A DNA stretch of 64,000 nt, from positions 62,001 to 126,000 of the forward strand of contig NZ_JANJTZ010000066.1 in assembly GCF_024710845.1 (NCBI RefSeq), in the 5' to 3' direction. This DNA comes from Mesorhizobium sp. (GTDB lineage Bacteria; Pseudomonadota; Alphaproteobacteria; Rhizobiales; Rhizobiaceae). The position numbers were made by a program, and so were the translations under genes. The notes under the pieces were generated by a model, which was not told the origin of the DNA, did not search any database, and worked only from the letters and a program-made list of their open reading frames with translations. Each line of letters begins with the position of its first letter. The first letter of the stretch is position 1. Below, one piece after another: positions 15,762-23,749 of this stretch.

Positions 15762-16558
15762 TGGCGGGATACGAGACCATCCTCGCCGCGGAGCGCGACG
15801 GCGTGCTGTCGCTGACGCTGAACCGGCCGGCGGTGAAGAACGCCATGTCGATCGGCATGGCGCGCGAACTGAGGGCAGCACTGGCAGCCGCGGAAGCCGG
15901 CGGCACGGTGCGCGCGATCGTGCTGCGCGGCGCGGGCGGGACGTTCTGCGCCGGCGGCGACATTTCCGACATGGCGAAGGCGCGCGGCGAACCGAAGACC
16001 GAGGGGCGCGATCCGTTCGCCGCCGTCAACCGCGAGTTCGGCGAGATGTGCGTTGCCTATGCCGGCACCGGCATCGCAGTTGTGGCAGCCGTGGAAGGCG
16101 TGGCGCTGGGCGGCGGCTTCGGGCTCGCCTGCGTGTCGGACGTGACGATCGTTTCGCGCGGGGCAAAGTTCGGCCTGCCAGAGACGAGCCTCGGCGTGGT
16201 GCCGGCGCAGATCCTGCCGCTGTTGATCGAGCGGATCGGCTACGGCCAGACCAAGCGTCTGGCGGTGGTGGGCGGGTTCGTCGAGGCGGAGGAGGCGCTG
16301 TCGCTCGGGCTGGCGCATGAGGTGACGGACGACATCGACCGCGCCGTGGAAGCGTGCGTCGGCAAGATACTGCGCTGCGCGCCGGGAGCACTGGCGGCGA
16401 CGAAGGCATTGCTGCGCGAGGCGCGGCTCGCGCCGACCGGGGCGATGATCGGCCGTGCTGCGGATGTGTTTTCGGCAGCGCTGACGAGCGCCGAGGGCGC
16501 GGAGGGGACCGCGGCATTTCTGGAGAAACGCCGGCCGGCGTGGGCGGCGAAGTCATGA
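15761..16558 (+). CDS. atuE: Enoyl-CoA hydratase/isomerase family protein
   Basis: A 265-residue crotonase. The oxyanion-hole motif is AGGTFCAGGDISDM and the second is EGVALGGGFGLACVSD. The first catalytic Glu of rat-type enoyl-CoA hydratase is replaced in GGGFGL; the second is present (E141 in GLPETSLG). The start ATG overlaps the acyl-CoA dehydrogenase stop, and its own stop overlaps the carboxylase alpha start, so the three are translationally coupled. By position it would hydrate the carboxylated glutaconyl-CoA-type intermediate. Confidence 0.8.
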   Translation: MAGYETILAAERDGVLSLTLNRPAVKNAMSIGMARELRAALAAAEAGGTVRAIVLRGAGGTFCAGGDISDMAKARGEPKTEGRDPFAAVNREFGEMCVAYAGTGIAVVAAVEGVALGGGFGLACVSDVTIVSRGAKFGLPETSLGVVPAQILPLLIERIGYGQTKRLAVVGGFVEAEEALSLGLAHEVTDDIDRAVEACVGKILRCAPGALAATKALLREARLAPTGAMIGRAADVFSAALTSAEGAEGTAAFLEKRRPAWAAKS

Positions 16559-18510
16559 CGAACATCCGCTCCCTCCTGATCGCCAATCGCGGCGAGATCG
16601 CCTGCCGGATCATGCGCACGGCCAGGCGCATGGGGATCGCGACGGTGGCGGTCCACAGCGACGCCGATGCCGATGCGCCGCATGTGCGGATGGCCGACAG
16701 GGCGGTGCGGATCGGCGGGGCGTTGCCGGCGGAGTCCTATCTGAATGCGGCAGCCGTCATCGAGGCGGTGCGCAAGGCTGGCGCCGATGCGGTGCATCCG
16801 GGCTACGGGTTCCTGTCCGAGAACGCCGCCTTTGCCGAAGCCTGTGCTGCCGCGGGGCTCACCTTCGTCGGGCCGCCGGCGGCGGCGATCCAGGCGATGG
16901 GCGACAAGGCGCGGGCCAAGCGGCTGATGTCCGAGGCCGGCGTGCCAGTGGTGCCGGGCTACGAAGGCGAGGACCAGTCGCCCGAGACGCTGGCGCGGGA
17001 GGCCGAGCGGATCGGCTATCCGGTGCTGATCAAGGCGGCGGCGGGCGGCGGCGGGCGCGGCATGCGGCGGGTCGAGCGGGCGGGCGATTTCGCGGCGGCA
17101 CTCGAGAGCGCCAGGCGCGAGGCGCAGAACGCCTTCGGCGACGCGTCGGTGCTGATCGAGAAGCTGATCACGGATGCGCGGCATATCGAAATTCAAGTGT
17201 TCGCCGACCGGCACGGCAACACGATCCATCTTGGCGAGCGCGACTGCTCGGCGCAGCGCCGGCACCAGAAGATCGTCGAGGAGGCGCCGTCGCCTTTCGT
17301 CACGCCGGCGCTGAGGCTGGCGATGGGGGCGGACGCGGTGCGCGCGGCAAAGGCCGTGGGCTACGAAGGCGCCGGCACGGTCGAGTTCATCGTCGCGGAT
17401 GACGGGACCTACCATTTCCTCGAAATGAACACGCGGCTGCAGGTCGAGCATCCGGTGACCGAGATGGTGACCGGCTTCGACCTGGTCGAATGGCAGTTGC
17501 GCGTGGCGGGCGGCGAGCGGCTGCCGGTCGGGCAGGACGATGTCGGCCTCACCGGCCACGCCATCGAGGCGCGGCTTTACGCGGAGGATCCGTATGACGG
17601 GTTCCGGCCGCAGAGCGGGCGGATCCTGCGCTGGCGGCCGGCGGATGGGGACGGTATCCGCATCGACAGCGGCGTGGCGGAAGGCGGCGTCGTGACGCCC
17701 TTCTACGACCCGATGATCGCGAAGGTGATCGCGCACGGCGCCGACCGGGCGGAAGCTATTGCGCGGCTCGTGGCGGCGCTGCGCGCGACTTCGGTGGTCG
17801 GCATCGCCACCAACAGGGAATTCCTGATCGACCTTCTGGCGAGCGAGGCGTTTGGCGCGGGGGAGATGACCACCGGGCTGATCGACCGCTGGATCGCGGA
17901 GGAGGCTGGCATTCTCGACGCGCCGAGGCCGACGGCGCTCGACTTCGCGCTGGCGGCGGTCGCGGTCACGATGCGGGATGGCGGCAGCTGGTTCCGCTCG
18001 AGCGGCAGGGCGCATTGCCCGATCACGCTGGCCCTCGGGGACGAGCGGCGGGAGACGGTCGTGCATTTCGAGCGCGGGCGGCTGGCTGGTGTCAGCGTCG
18101 GCGGCGAGGAGATAGTGGTCGAGCGGGCATCGTTGCGGGCGGATCGGCTGGAATTCGCCGTCGACGGCGTGACGCGGCGGGTGGGCGTTCTATTTGCCGG
18201 CCGCGACGTCCATCTCGACCGCGACGGGAAAGTGTTAGTTTTCCACGAGCCCGACCCCCTGGTGCGTCCGCCGGCGCCGAAAGATCCGCGCCGCATCGTG
18301 GCGCCGGTCTCGGGCGTGGTGCGCGCGGTGGGCGTCGTTGCGGGACAGGCGGTGAAGGCCGGCGGGATGGTCGCGATGGTGGAGGCCATGAAGATGGAGA
18401 ATGCGCTCTACGCGGCCATCGACGGCGTCGTTACCGCGATCCATGTCGCCGAAGGGGCGCAGGTGGCAGCGGGGCAGCTGATCGCGGAGATAGAACCGGA
18501 CCATGGATAA
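16555..18510 (+). CDS. atuF: Biotin-dependent acyl-CoA carboxylase, biotin carboxylase (alpha) subunit
   Basis: A 651-residue subunit. Biotin carboxylase occupies about residues 1-445: LIANRGEIACRI, HPGYGFLSEN, the ATP-grasp glycine loop KAAAGGGGRGMR, and EMNTRLQVEHPVTE. A BT-like middle region is followed by a biotinyl domain, with biotinylated Lys about residue 613 in EAMKMEN. The protein pairs with the beta subunit at 12803. ATG 16555 overlaps the hydratase stop (ATGA) and yields the expected N-terminus. Length fits both MCC alpha and AtuF. Confidence 0.85.
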   Translation: MTNIRSLLIANRGEIACRIMRTARRMGIATVAVHSDADADAPHVRMADRAVRIGGALPAESYLNAAAVIEAVRKAGADAVHPGYGFLSENAAFAEACAAAGLTFVGPPAAAIQAMGDKARAKRLMSEAGVPVVPGYEGEDQSPETLAREAERIGYPVLIKAAAGGGGRGMRRVERAGDFAAALESARREAQNAFGDASVLIEKLITDARHIEIQVFADRHGNTIHLGERDCSAQRRHQKIVEEAPSPFVTPALRLAMGADAVRAAKAVGYEGAGTVEFIVADDGTYHFLEMNTRLQVEHPVTEMVTGFDLVEWQLRVAGGERLPVGQDDVGLTGHAIEARLYAEDPYDGFRPQSGRILRWRPADGDGIRIDSGVAEGGVVTPFYDPMIAKVIAHGADRAEAIARLVAALRATSVVGIATNREFLIDLLASEAFGAGEMTTGLIDRWIAEEAGILDAPRPTALDFALAAVAVTMRDGGSWFRSSGRAHCPITLALGDERRETVVHFERGRLAGVSVGGEEIVVERASLRADRLEFAVDGVTRRVGVLFAGRDVHLDRDGKVLVFHEPDPLVRPPAPKDPRRIVAPVSGVVRAVGVVAGQAVKAGGMVAMVEAMKMENALYAAIDGVVTAIHVAEGAQVAAGQLIAEIEPDHG

Positions 18511-19363
18511 AGCGATCCTTACCTGTGCGCTGAACGGCGTGCTGACCGACCCGTCGCAGAATGCGATTCCGGTGACGCCGGGAGAATGCGCAGCCTCGGC
18601 GCGCGAGGCCTATGACGCGGGGGCGGCGATCATCCATGTGCATTTCCGGCAGCAGGGTGCGGGCAAGGGGCATTTGCCGAGCTGGGAGCCTGAGGTTGCG
18701 GTGGCCGTCTGCGAGGCGATCCGGCAGGCCTGCCCCGGCATCATTATCAACCAGACGACGGGGACGGTCGGCAAGGACATTTCGGGCCCGCTCGCCTGCA
18801 TAAGCGCGGCGCGGCCGGAAATCGCTGCGTGCAATGCGGGAAGCCTGAACTATCTGAAGATCAAGGCCGACGGGGCGTGGGCCTGGCCGCCGATGCTGTT
18901 CGACAATCCGGTGGAGAAGGTGAAGGCCTTTCTCGATGCGATGGCGGAGGCCGGCGCGCTGCCGGAATTCGAGTGCTTCGACACGGGCATCGTGCGCTCG
19001 GTCGGCATGTATGTCGCGAACGGGATGGCGCGGTCGGCGCAGTACAATTTCGTCATGGGCGTCGCCTCGGGGATGCCGGTCGACGCGGCGCTGCTTGCGC
19101 TCTTGCAGAACTATCGGATCGAGGGTGCGCGCTGGCAGGCGACGCTGATCGGGCGCGGCGAGATCTGGCCGGTGCACCAGCGCGCCGCCGAGCTGGGCGG
19201 CATGCTGCGGACGGGGCTGGAGGACACGTTCTACCTGCCCGACGGAACCCGCGCGACCGGCAACGGCCAGTTGATCGAGGCGCTGGCGGAGTGCGCGAGG
19301 AATGCCGGGCGCGAGGTTGCCTCGCCGGCCGAGGCGCGGGCGATGCTGGGCCTGCGGCAGTAG
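18503..19363 (+). CDS. Beta-keto acid cleavage enzyme (BKACE, formerly DUF849)
   Basis: A 286-residue TIM-barrel enzyme. The Zn-binding IIHVHFR (residues about 45-51), GIIINQTTGTVG, and GGMLRTGLEDTFYLPDG near the end are BKACE hallmarks. Characterised members convert a beta-keto acid plus acetyl-CoA into acetoacetate plus a shorter acyl-CoA; the best known acts on 3-keto-5-aminohexanoate in lysine fermentation. No lysine-fermentation genes are present. It overlaps the end of the carboxylase alpha gene by eight bases, so it belongs to that operon, where an HMG-CoA-lyase-type step would be expected next. Confidence 0.85.
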   Translation: MDKAILTCALNGVLTDPSQNAIPVTPGECAASAREAYDAGAAIIHVHFRQQGAGKGHLPSWEPEVAVAVCEAIRQACPGIIINQTTGTVGKDISGPLACISAARPEIAACNAGSLNYLKIKADGAWAWPPMLFDNPVEKVKAFLDAMAEAGALPEFECFDTGIVRSVGMYVANGMARSAQYNFVMGVASGMPVDAALLALLQNYRIEGARWQATLIGRGEIWPVHQRAAELGGMLRTGLEDTFYLPDGTRATGNGQLIEALAECARNAGREVASPAEARAMLGLRQ

Positions 19364-19428
19364 TCCGTCTTCTTCCGGATCGGTGGAGAAACCATATACC
19401 GAGACGGTGCGCAACGTCTCGATGGCGC

Positions 19429-19461
19429 TTGAACGATGCCGCCGATATTGTTATGAACAAT
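19429..19461 (+). promoter_or_regulatory. Promoter and operator-like dyad before the feruloyl-CoA synthase gene
   Basis: TTGAAC at 19429-19434, a 17-base spacer and TATGAA at 19452-19457 form a plausible promoter. The -10 lies in a dyad, ATTGTT (19447-19452) with AACAAT (19456-19461). The sequence GCCGATATTGTTATGA recurs with one change at 23692-23707, before the divergently encoded hydratase next to the MarR gene. Confidence 0.6.
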
Positions 19462-19483
19462 AACAGTATCCGGGAGGAGCAGA

Positions 19484-21346
19484 ATGCCGCTGGTGGACGT
19501 GCCGGGCATGAGGCCGGTGATGATGGGCGACCTGGCCGCCGACCTGACGGCGAGGGCCGACGGGTCGATACTCGTGCGGCCCCGTGCGGCGCTGGGCGAC
19601 TATCCGCGCTCGATGACAGACAGTCTCGTGCGCTGGGCGCGGGAGCGGCCGGACACCGTGTTCCTGGCCGACCGCGGGCCGGACGGCGAATGGCGCCGGA
19701 TCACCTATGCGCAGGCGCTGGCAAAAGCGCGGTCGCTGGCCCAGTTTCTCATCGACCACGGTCTGTCGGCGGAGCGGCCGCTGATGGTCCTGTCGGGCAA
19801 TTCGATGGAACACGGGCTGCTGGCGCTTGCGGCGATGATGGCCGGCATTCCGATCGCGCCGGTGTCGCCGGCCTATTCGCTGGTCTCGTCCGACCACCAG
19901 AAGCTGCGCTATCTCGTCGGCCTGCTGACGCCGGGGATGGTCTTCGTCGCCGAAGGCGAGCCCTACGAAAAGGCGCTGCGGGCGATCCTGGCACCCGACA
20001 TGACGCTCTTGACCGCGCGTGATCCCGTGTCCGACCTGCCGACGGTGATGTTCGAATGCGCCGCTGCAACGGTCGCCACGCCCGCGGTCGACGCGGCCGA
20101 TGCGGCGGTGTCCCCCGACACGGTGTCGAAATTCCTGTTCACCTCCGGCTCCACCGGCATGCCCAAGGCGGTGATCAACACGCAGAGGATGATGACCTGC
20201 AACCAGGTCATGATCACATCCGCGCTCGCCTTTCTGAAGGACCAGCCGCCGGTGATGGTGGACTGGCTGCCGTGGAACCATACGGCGGGCGGCAACCACA
20301 ATTTCGGCATCACGCTGCACAATGGCGGCACGCTCTACATCGACGACGGTTCGCCGACGCCGGGAGGCATCCTGAAGACGGTGCGCAATCTGGAGGAGAT
20401 CGCGCCGACGCTCTACTTCAACGTGCCCAAGGGCTACGAGATGCTGCTCGACCATTTCGAGCACAACGAGCGGCTGCGCCGGACCTTCTTCTCGCGGCTG
20501 AACCTGATGCAATATGCGGGGGCCGGGCTGTCCCAGCATGTCTGGGACGGGCTCGACCGCATCGCGCGGGAGGCGACGGGCGAGCGGATCATGATCATTA
20601 CCGGCTATGGCGCGACGGAAACCGCGCCCTTTGCCTTCACCACGACCTGGGCGGTCGAACGCGCGGGCGAGGTGGGCTTGCCGGCGCCGGGACTGGAGCT
20701 GAAACTGGTGCCGAACGGCGACAAGCTGGAGGTACGCCTGCGCGGGCCGAACGTGACGCCGGGCTACTGGCGCCAGCCGGACAAAACCGCCGAGTGCTTC
20801 GACGACGAAGGCTATTACATGATCGGCGACGCGCTGAAGTTCGTCGATCCCCAGGACGTCAACCGCGGGCTTTTGTTCGACGGGCGCGTGTCGGAGGACT
20901 TCAAGCTCAACACCGGAACCTGGGTGAACCTCGCTTCGGTGAAGGGGGCGATCATCCGCGCCTTCGCGCCTTACGTGCGCGAGGCGGTGCTGACCGGGCT
21001 CAACCGCAACCATATCGGCGCGATGCTGTTCCTCGACGTCGATGCGGCGCGCAAGCTCGCGCCGGACCTGGCCGTGGCCCTGGAGCCCGACCTGGCGGAC
21101 AGCCCGGTGTTGCGGGCGCTGTTCCAGGAGAGGCTCGACGCGCTGGCGAAGACCGCGACGGGCAGCGCCTCCTTCGTCGCGCGGGCACTCATCCTCGATA
21201 CGCCGCCGGCGATCGACAAGGGCGAGATCACCGACAAGGGATCGATCAACCAGCGCGCGGTGATGGCCGCGCGCGCGAACCTGGTCGAAGATCTCTACGC
21301 CGAGCCGCCACCACCCCACGTTCTCGTCGCAAGGAAGAGCAAATGA
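19484..21346 (+). CDS. fcs: Feruloyl-CoA synthase-type acyl-CoA ligase
   Basis: A 620-residue AMP-forming ligase, the length usual for feruloyl-CoA synthases. The P-loop is FTSGSTGMPKAV, followed by WLPWNHTAGGNHNFG and ITGYGATETAP; GLLFDGRVSEDFKLNTGTWVNL is the hinge region and PAIDKGEITDKGSIN holds the catalytic Lys area near the end. It activates a hydroxycinnamate-like acid with ATP and CoA in the cytoplasm. GGGAGGAG precedes ATG 19484. First gene of an operon with thiolase and thioesterase (its stop overlaps the thiolase start). Substrate is inferred from family only. Confidence 0.82.
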   Translation: MPLVDVPGMRPVMMGDLAADLTARADGSILVRPRAALGDYPRSMTDSLVRWARERPDTVFLADRGPDGEWRRITYAQALAKARSLAQFLIDHGLSAERPLMVLSGNSMEHGLLALAAMMAGIPIAPVSPAYSLVSSDHQKLRYLVGLLTPGMVFVAEGEPYEKALRAILAPDMTLLTARDPVSDLPTVMFECAAATVATPAVDAADAAVSPDTVSKFLFTSGSTGMPKAVINTQRMMTCNQVMITSALAFLKDQPPVMVDWLPWNHTAGGNHNFGITLHNGGTLYIDDGSPTPGGILKTVRNLEEIAPTLYFNVPKGYEMLLDHFEHNERLRRTFFSRLNLMQYAGAGLSQHVWDGLDRIAREATGERIMIITGYGATETAPFAFTTTWAVERAGEVGLPAPGLELKLVPNGDKLEVRLRGPNVTPGYWRQPDKTAECFDDEGYYMIGDALKFVDPQDVNRGLLFDGRVSEDFKLNTGTWVNLASVKGAIIRAFAPYVREAVLTGLNRNHIGAMLFLDVDAARKLAPDLAVALEPDLADSPVLRALFQERLDALAKTATGSASFVARALILDTPPAIDKGEITDKGSINQRAVMAARANLVEDLYAEPPPPHVLVARKSK

Positions 21347-22596
21347 CCGCCACTGCCGAAAAGGGCCTCCGCTACCGGTTCGAGGACGCCTGGCTGATCG
21401 ACGGCGTGCGCACGCCGTTCGTGGACTATACCGGCGCCTTCGCCGACATCTCGCCGATCGATCTCGGCATCAAAGCCGCGCGCGCGGTGCTGGAGAAGAC
21501 GGGCATCGATCCCAAGGACGTCGGGACGACGATCGCCGGCTCGATGGCGCAGGCCTCGTTCGACGCCTACATGACGCCGCGCCATATCGGGCTCTACGCG
21601 GGCGTGCCATATCAGCGGCCGGCGCATCTGGTGCAGCGCATCTGCGGCACGGGCATCGAGGTGCTGGTGCAGGCGGCTGACATGGTGACGCAGGACCGGG
21701 TAGATCTCGCGCTCTGCGTCGGCGCCGAGTCGATGAGCCGCAATCCGGTCGCGGCCTACACCCACCGCAACGGCTTCAAGATGGGGCAGGTGGCGTTCAA
21801 GGACTTCCTGTGGGAGGCGCTGCTCGATCCGGCGGTGTCCTGCACGATGGGCGACACCGCGGAAAACCTGGCGCGCGACTATCAGATCACCCGCGAGGAG
21901 GTGGACCGCTTCGCCGAACGCTCGTTCAACCGCGCGCTGAAGGCGCAGGCGGACGGGTTCATCGACGGCGAGATCGTCTCGGTGAAGAGCGAAGCGTTCG
22001 AACAGGAGGGCTACAATGCGCGCGGGATAAGATTGCCGCGCGGCGTGGAGGCCGTGACGAAAGACAGTCATGTCCGCCCGTCGCCCTATGAGGCGCTGGC
22101 GAAGATCAGGCCGGCCTTCGGCGGCGTGCAGACGGGCGGCAATTCGTCGGCAGTGGTCGACGGCGCGGCGGCGGCGCTGGTCGGCTCGCTGGACGCTGCC
22201 CGCAAGGCAGGCAAGGCGCCGCTGGCGCGCATCGTGGCCGCGGCAACCGTGGGCGTGCCGCCGCACATCATGGGGATCGGGCCGGTGCCGGCGATCCGCG
22301 CGCTGCTCGACGAGACGGGGCTTTCGCTCGATGACATCGACCGGATCGAGATCAACGAGGCGTTCGGCGCGCAGATCATGGCCTGCATCCGCGAACTCGG
22401 GCTCGACGAGGACAAGACCAACGTCAATGGCGGGGCGATTGCCATCGGCCATCCGCTCGGCGCCACCGGCGTGCGCATCACGACGACCGTGGCACGCGAA
22501 CTGAAGCGGTCGGGCCTGCGCTACGGCATCGCGTCGGCCTGTATCGGCGGCGGGCAGGGGATCGCGATCCTGGTCGAGAACGTGGAGGCGGCGTAG
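21343..22596 (+). CDS. Thiolase (acetyl-CoA acetyltransferase family)
   Basis: A 417-residue thiolase with the acyl-acceptor Cys C101 in QRICGTGIE, H370 in GHPLGATG and the second Cys C400 in ASACIGGGQG. It cleaves a 3-oxoacyl-CoA with CoA to acetyl-CoA and a shortened acyl-CoA. Between a feruloyl-CoA synthase and a 4HBT thioesterase it could cleave a 3-oxo-3-arylpropanoyl-CoA to an aroyl-CoA. ATG 21343 overlaps the synthase stop (ATGA). Confidence 0.88.
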   Translation: MTATAEKGLRYRFEDAWLIDGVRTPFVDYTGAFADISPIDLGIKAARAVLEKTGIDPKDVGTTIAGSMAQASFDAYMTPRHIGLYAGVPYQRPAHLVQRICGTGIEVLVQAADMVTQDRVDLALCVGAESMSRNPVAAYTHRNGFKMGQVAFKDFLWEALLDPAVSCTMGDTAENLARDYQITREEVDRFAERSFNRALKAQADGFIDGEIVSVKSEAFEQEGYNARGIRLPRGVEAVTKDSHVRPSPYEALAKIRPAFGGVQTGGNSSAVVDGAAAALVGSLDAARKAGKAPLARIVAAATVGVPPHIMGIGPVPAIRALLDETGLSLDDIDRIEINEAFGAQIMACIRELGLDEDKTNVNGGAIAIGHPLGATGVRITTTVARELKRSGLRYGIASACIGGGQGIAILVENVEAA

Positions 22597-22598
22597 CC

Positions 22599-23018
22599 AT
22601 GCTGGTCAACAGCCGCGAGGTCGAGATCGAATGGGGCGACTGCGATGCGGCCGGCATCGTCTTCTATCCGCGCTACTTCGCCATGTTCGATGCGTCGACG
22701 GCCTATCTGCTCGAAAAGGCGATCGGGATGAAGAAGATCGCCTGGACGAAGGATTTCGGCATCGTCGGCATTCCGATGGTGGACACCGGCGCGAAGTTCA
22801 TCATCCCGTCGCGCTACGGCGACGTGATCCGCATCGAGACGCAGGCGACCGAGATCCGCCGCTCGTCGTTCGATATCCAGCACCGCGTCTACAAGGGCGA
22901 GGCTCTGGCGATCGAGGCGCGCGAGACGCGGGTGTGGGCGGGCAAGGATCCGGACAATGCCGAACGGATCAAGGGCTATCCGATCCCGGACGAGGTGGTC
23001 GCCGCGCTGAAGGGGTAA
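22599..23018 (+). CDS. 4-hydroxybenzoyl-CoA thioesterase-family protein
   Basis: A 139-residue hot-dog-fold thioesterase. The family motif WGDCDAAGIVFYPRYFAMFD at residues 12-31 includes the catalytic Asp (D16) of Pseudomonas-type 4-hydroxybenzoyl-CoA thioesterase and YbgC relatives. It starts two bases after the thiolase stop. In this operon it would release free hydroxybenzoate or vanillate from its CoA ester; the exact acyl group is an inference. Confidence 0.85.
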   Translation: MLVNSREVEIEWGDCDAAGIVFYPRYFAMFDASTAYLLEKAIGMKKIAWTKDFGIVGIPMVDTGAKFIIPSRYGDVIRIETQATEIRRSSFDIQHRVYKGEALAIEARETRVWAGKDPDNAERIKGYPIPDEVVAALKG

Positions 23019-23021
23019 GGT

Positions 23022-23519
23022 TTACTCGTCCGGCGAGGGCTCGCCCGCCAGCAACCTGTCGAGCAGGGCGATCAACTGGTCGCGCTCTTGCGGTCCGCCG
23101 AGGCGTTCGATCATGCGGTTCTCGTGCTCGTTCCAGGTTGCGATCATCTTCCTGACGAAGCGCTCGCCCTCGGGCGTCAGATGCAGCGAATGGGAGCGGC
23201 GGTCGATGTCGCCCTTGCGCCGGTCGGCGAGGCCGCGCGATTCCAGCCCGTCCATCAGGGCGACGAAATTGGCGCGCTTGATGCCCAGCGCCTCGGCGAT
23301 CTCGGTCTGCTTGAGGCCGGGCGTGCGCGCGATCATCGCAAGGACCGAGAATTCCGCCGGCCGAACCTTCATCTTGGCGAAGGTCTGGATGAAATCCTGG
23401 AATACGAGCAACTGCGCCCTGCGCAGCTTGTAGCCGATGATCGACTCCTTGTCCGGCAGTTCGGCCGGAGTATCGGAAGCGCCGCGGCGGCGGGAACCCG
23501 GCTTGATATCTGCGGTCAT
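23022..23519 (-). CDS. MarR-family transcriptional regulator, CouR/FerR-like candidate
   Basis: A 165-residue MarR protein with a charged N-terminal tail. The winged helix is MKVRPAEFSVLAMIARTPGLKQTEIAEALGIKRANFVALMDGLESRGLADRRKGDIDRRSHSLHLTPEGERF. It is convergent with the thioesterase gene (stops three bases apart) and divergent from the hydratase at 23750. MarR proteins such as CouR repress hydroxycinnamate genes and are released by the CoA thioester. The shared GCCGAyATTGTTATGA element at 19441 and 23692 is a candidate binding site. ATG 23519 is chosen because upstream residues are not family-like. Confidence 0.8.
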   Translation of the reverse strand: MTADIKPGSRRRGASDTPAELPDKESIIGYKLRRAQLLVFQDFIQTFAKMKVRPAEFSVLAMIARTPGLKQTEIAEALGIKRANFVALMDGLESRGLADRRKGDIDRRSHSLHLTPEGERFVRKMIATWNEHENRMIERLGGPQERDQLIALLDRLLAGEPSPDE

Positions 23520-23683
23520 TGCGCCTCGTTTGAAAGGGTCCGGACGGGAAACACGGTCCGGTGGCGGCCGAAACTCATCCGATCTGCCTCGAATCGCACC
23601 TGCATCGCCCAAGAATAGTGCAGAACGGGTGGGAAATCGCCAAGGATCAATGCGTAGCTCCATCACTGGACCAATGCGTCGGA

Positions 23684-23720
23684 TTGAACCAGCCGACATT
23701 GTTATGATATAGAACAAAAT
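23684..23720 (+). promoter_or_regulatory. Promoter and operator-like element before the enoyl-CoA hydratase gene
   Basis: TTGAAC at 23684-23689 is followed after 18 bases by TATAGA (23708-23713); TATGAT at 23703 overlaps it. The element GCCGACATTGTTATGA (23692-23707) matches 19441-19456 at 15 of 16 positions. TTGTT (23699-23703) and AACAA (23713-23717) form a looser dyad. It lies in the region shared with the divergent MarR gene. Confidence 0.6.
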
Positions 23721-23749
23721 CGAAGTCACCAGTAAGATCGCAGGTAGCC

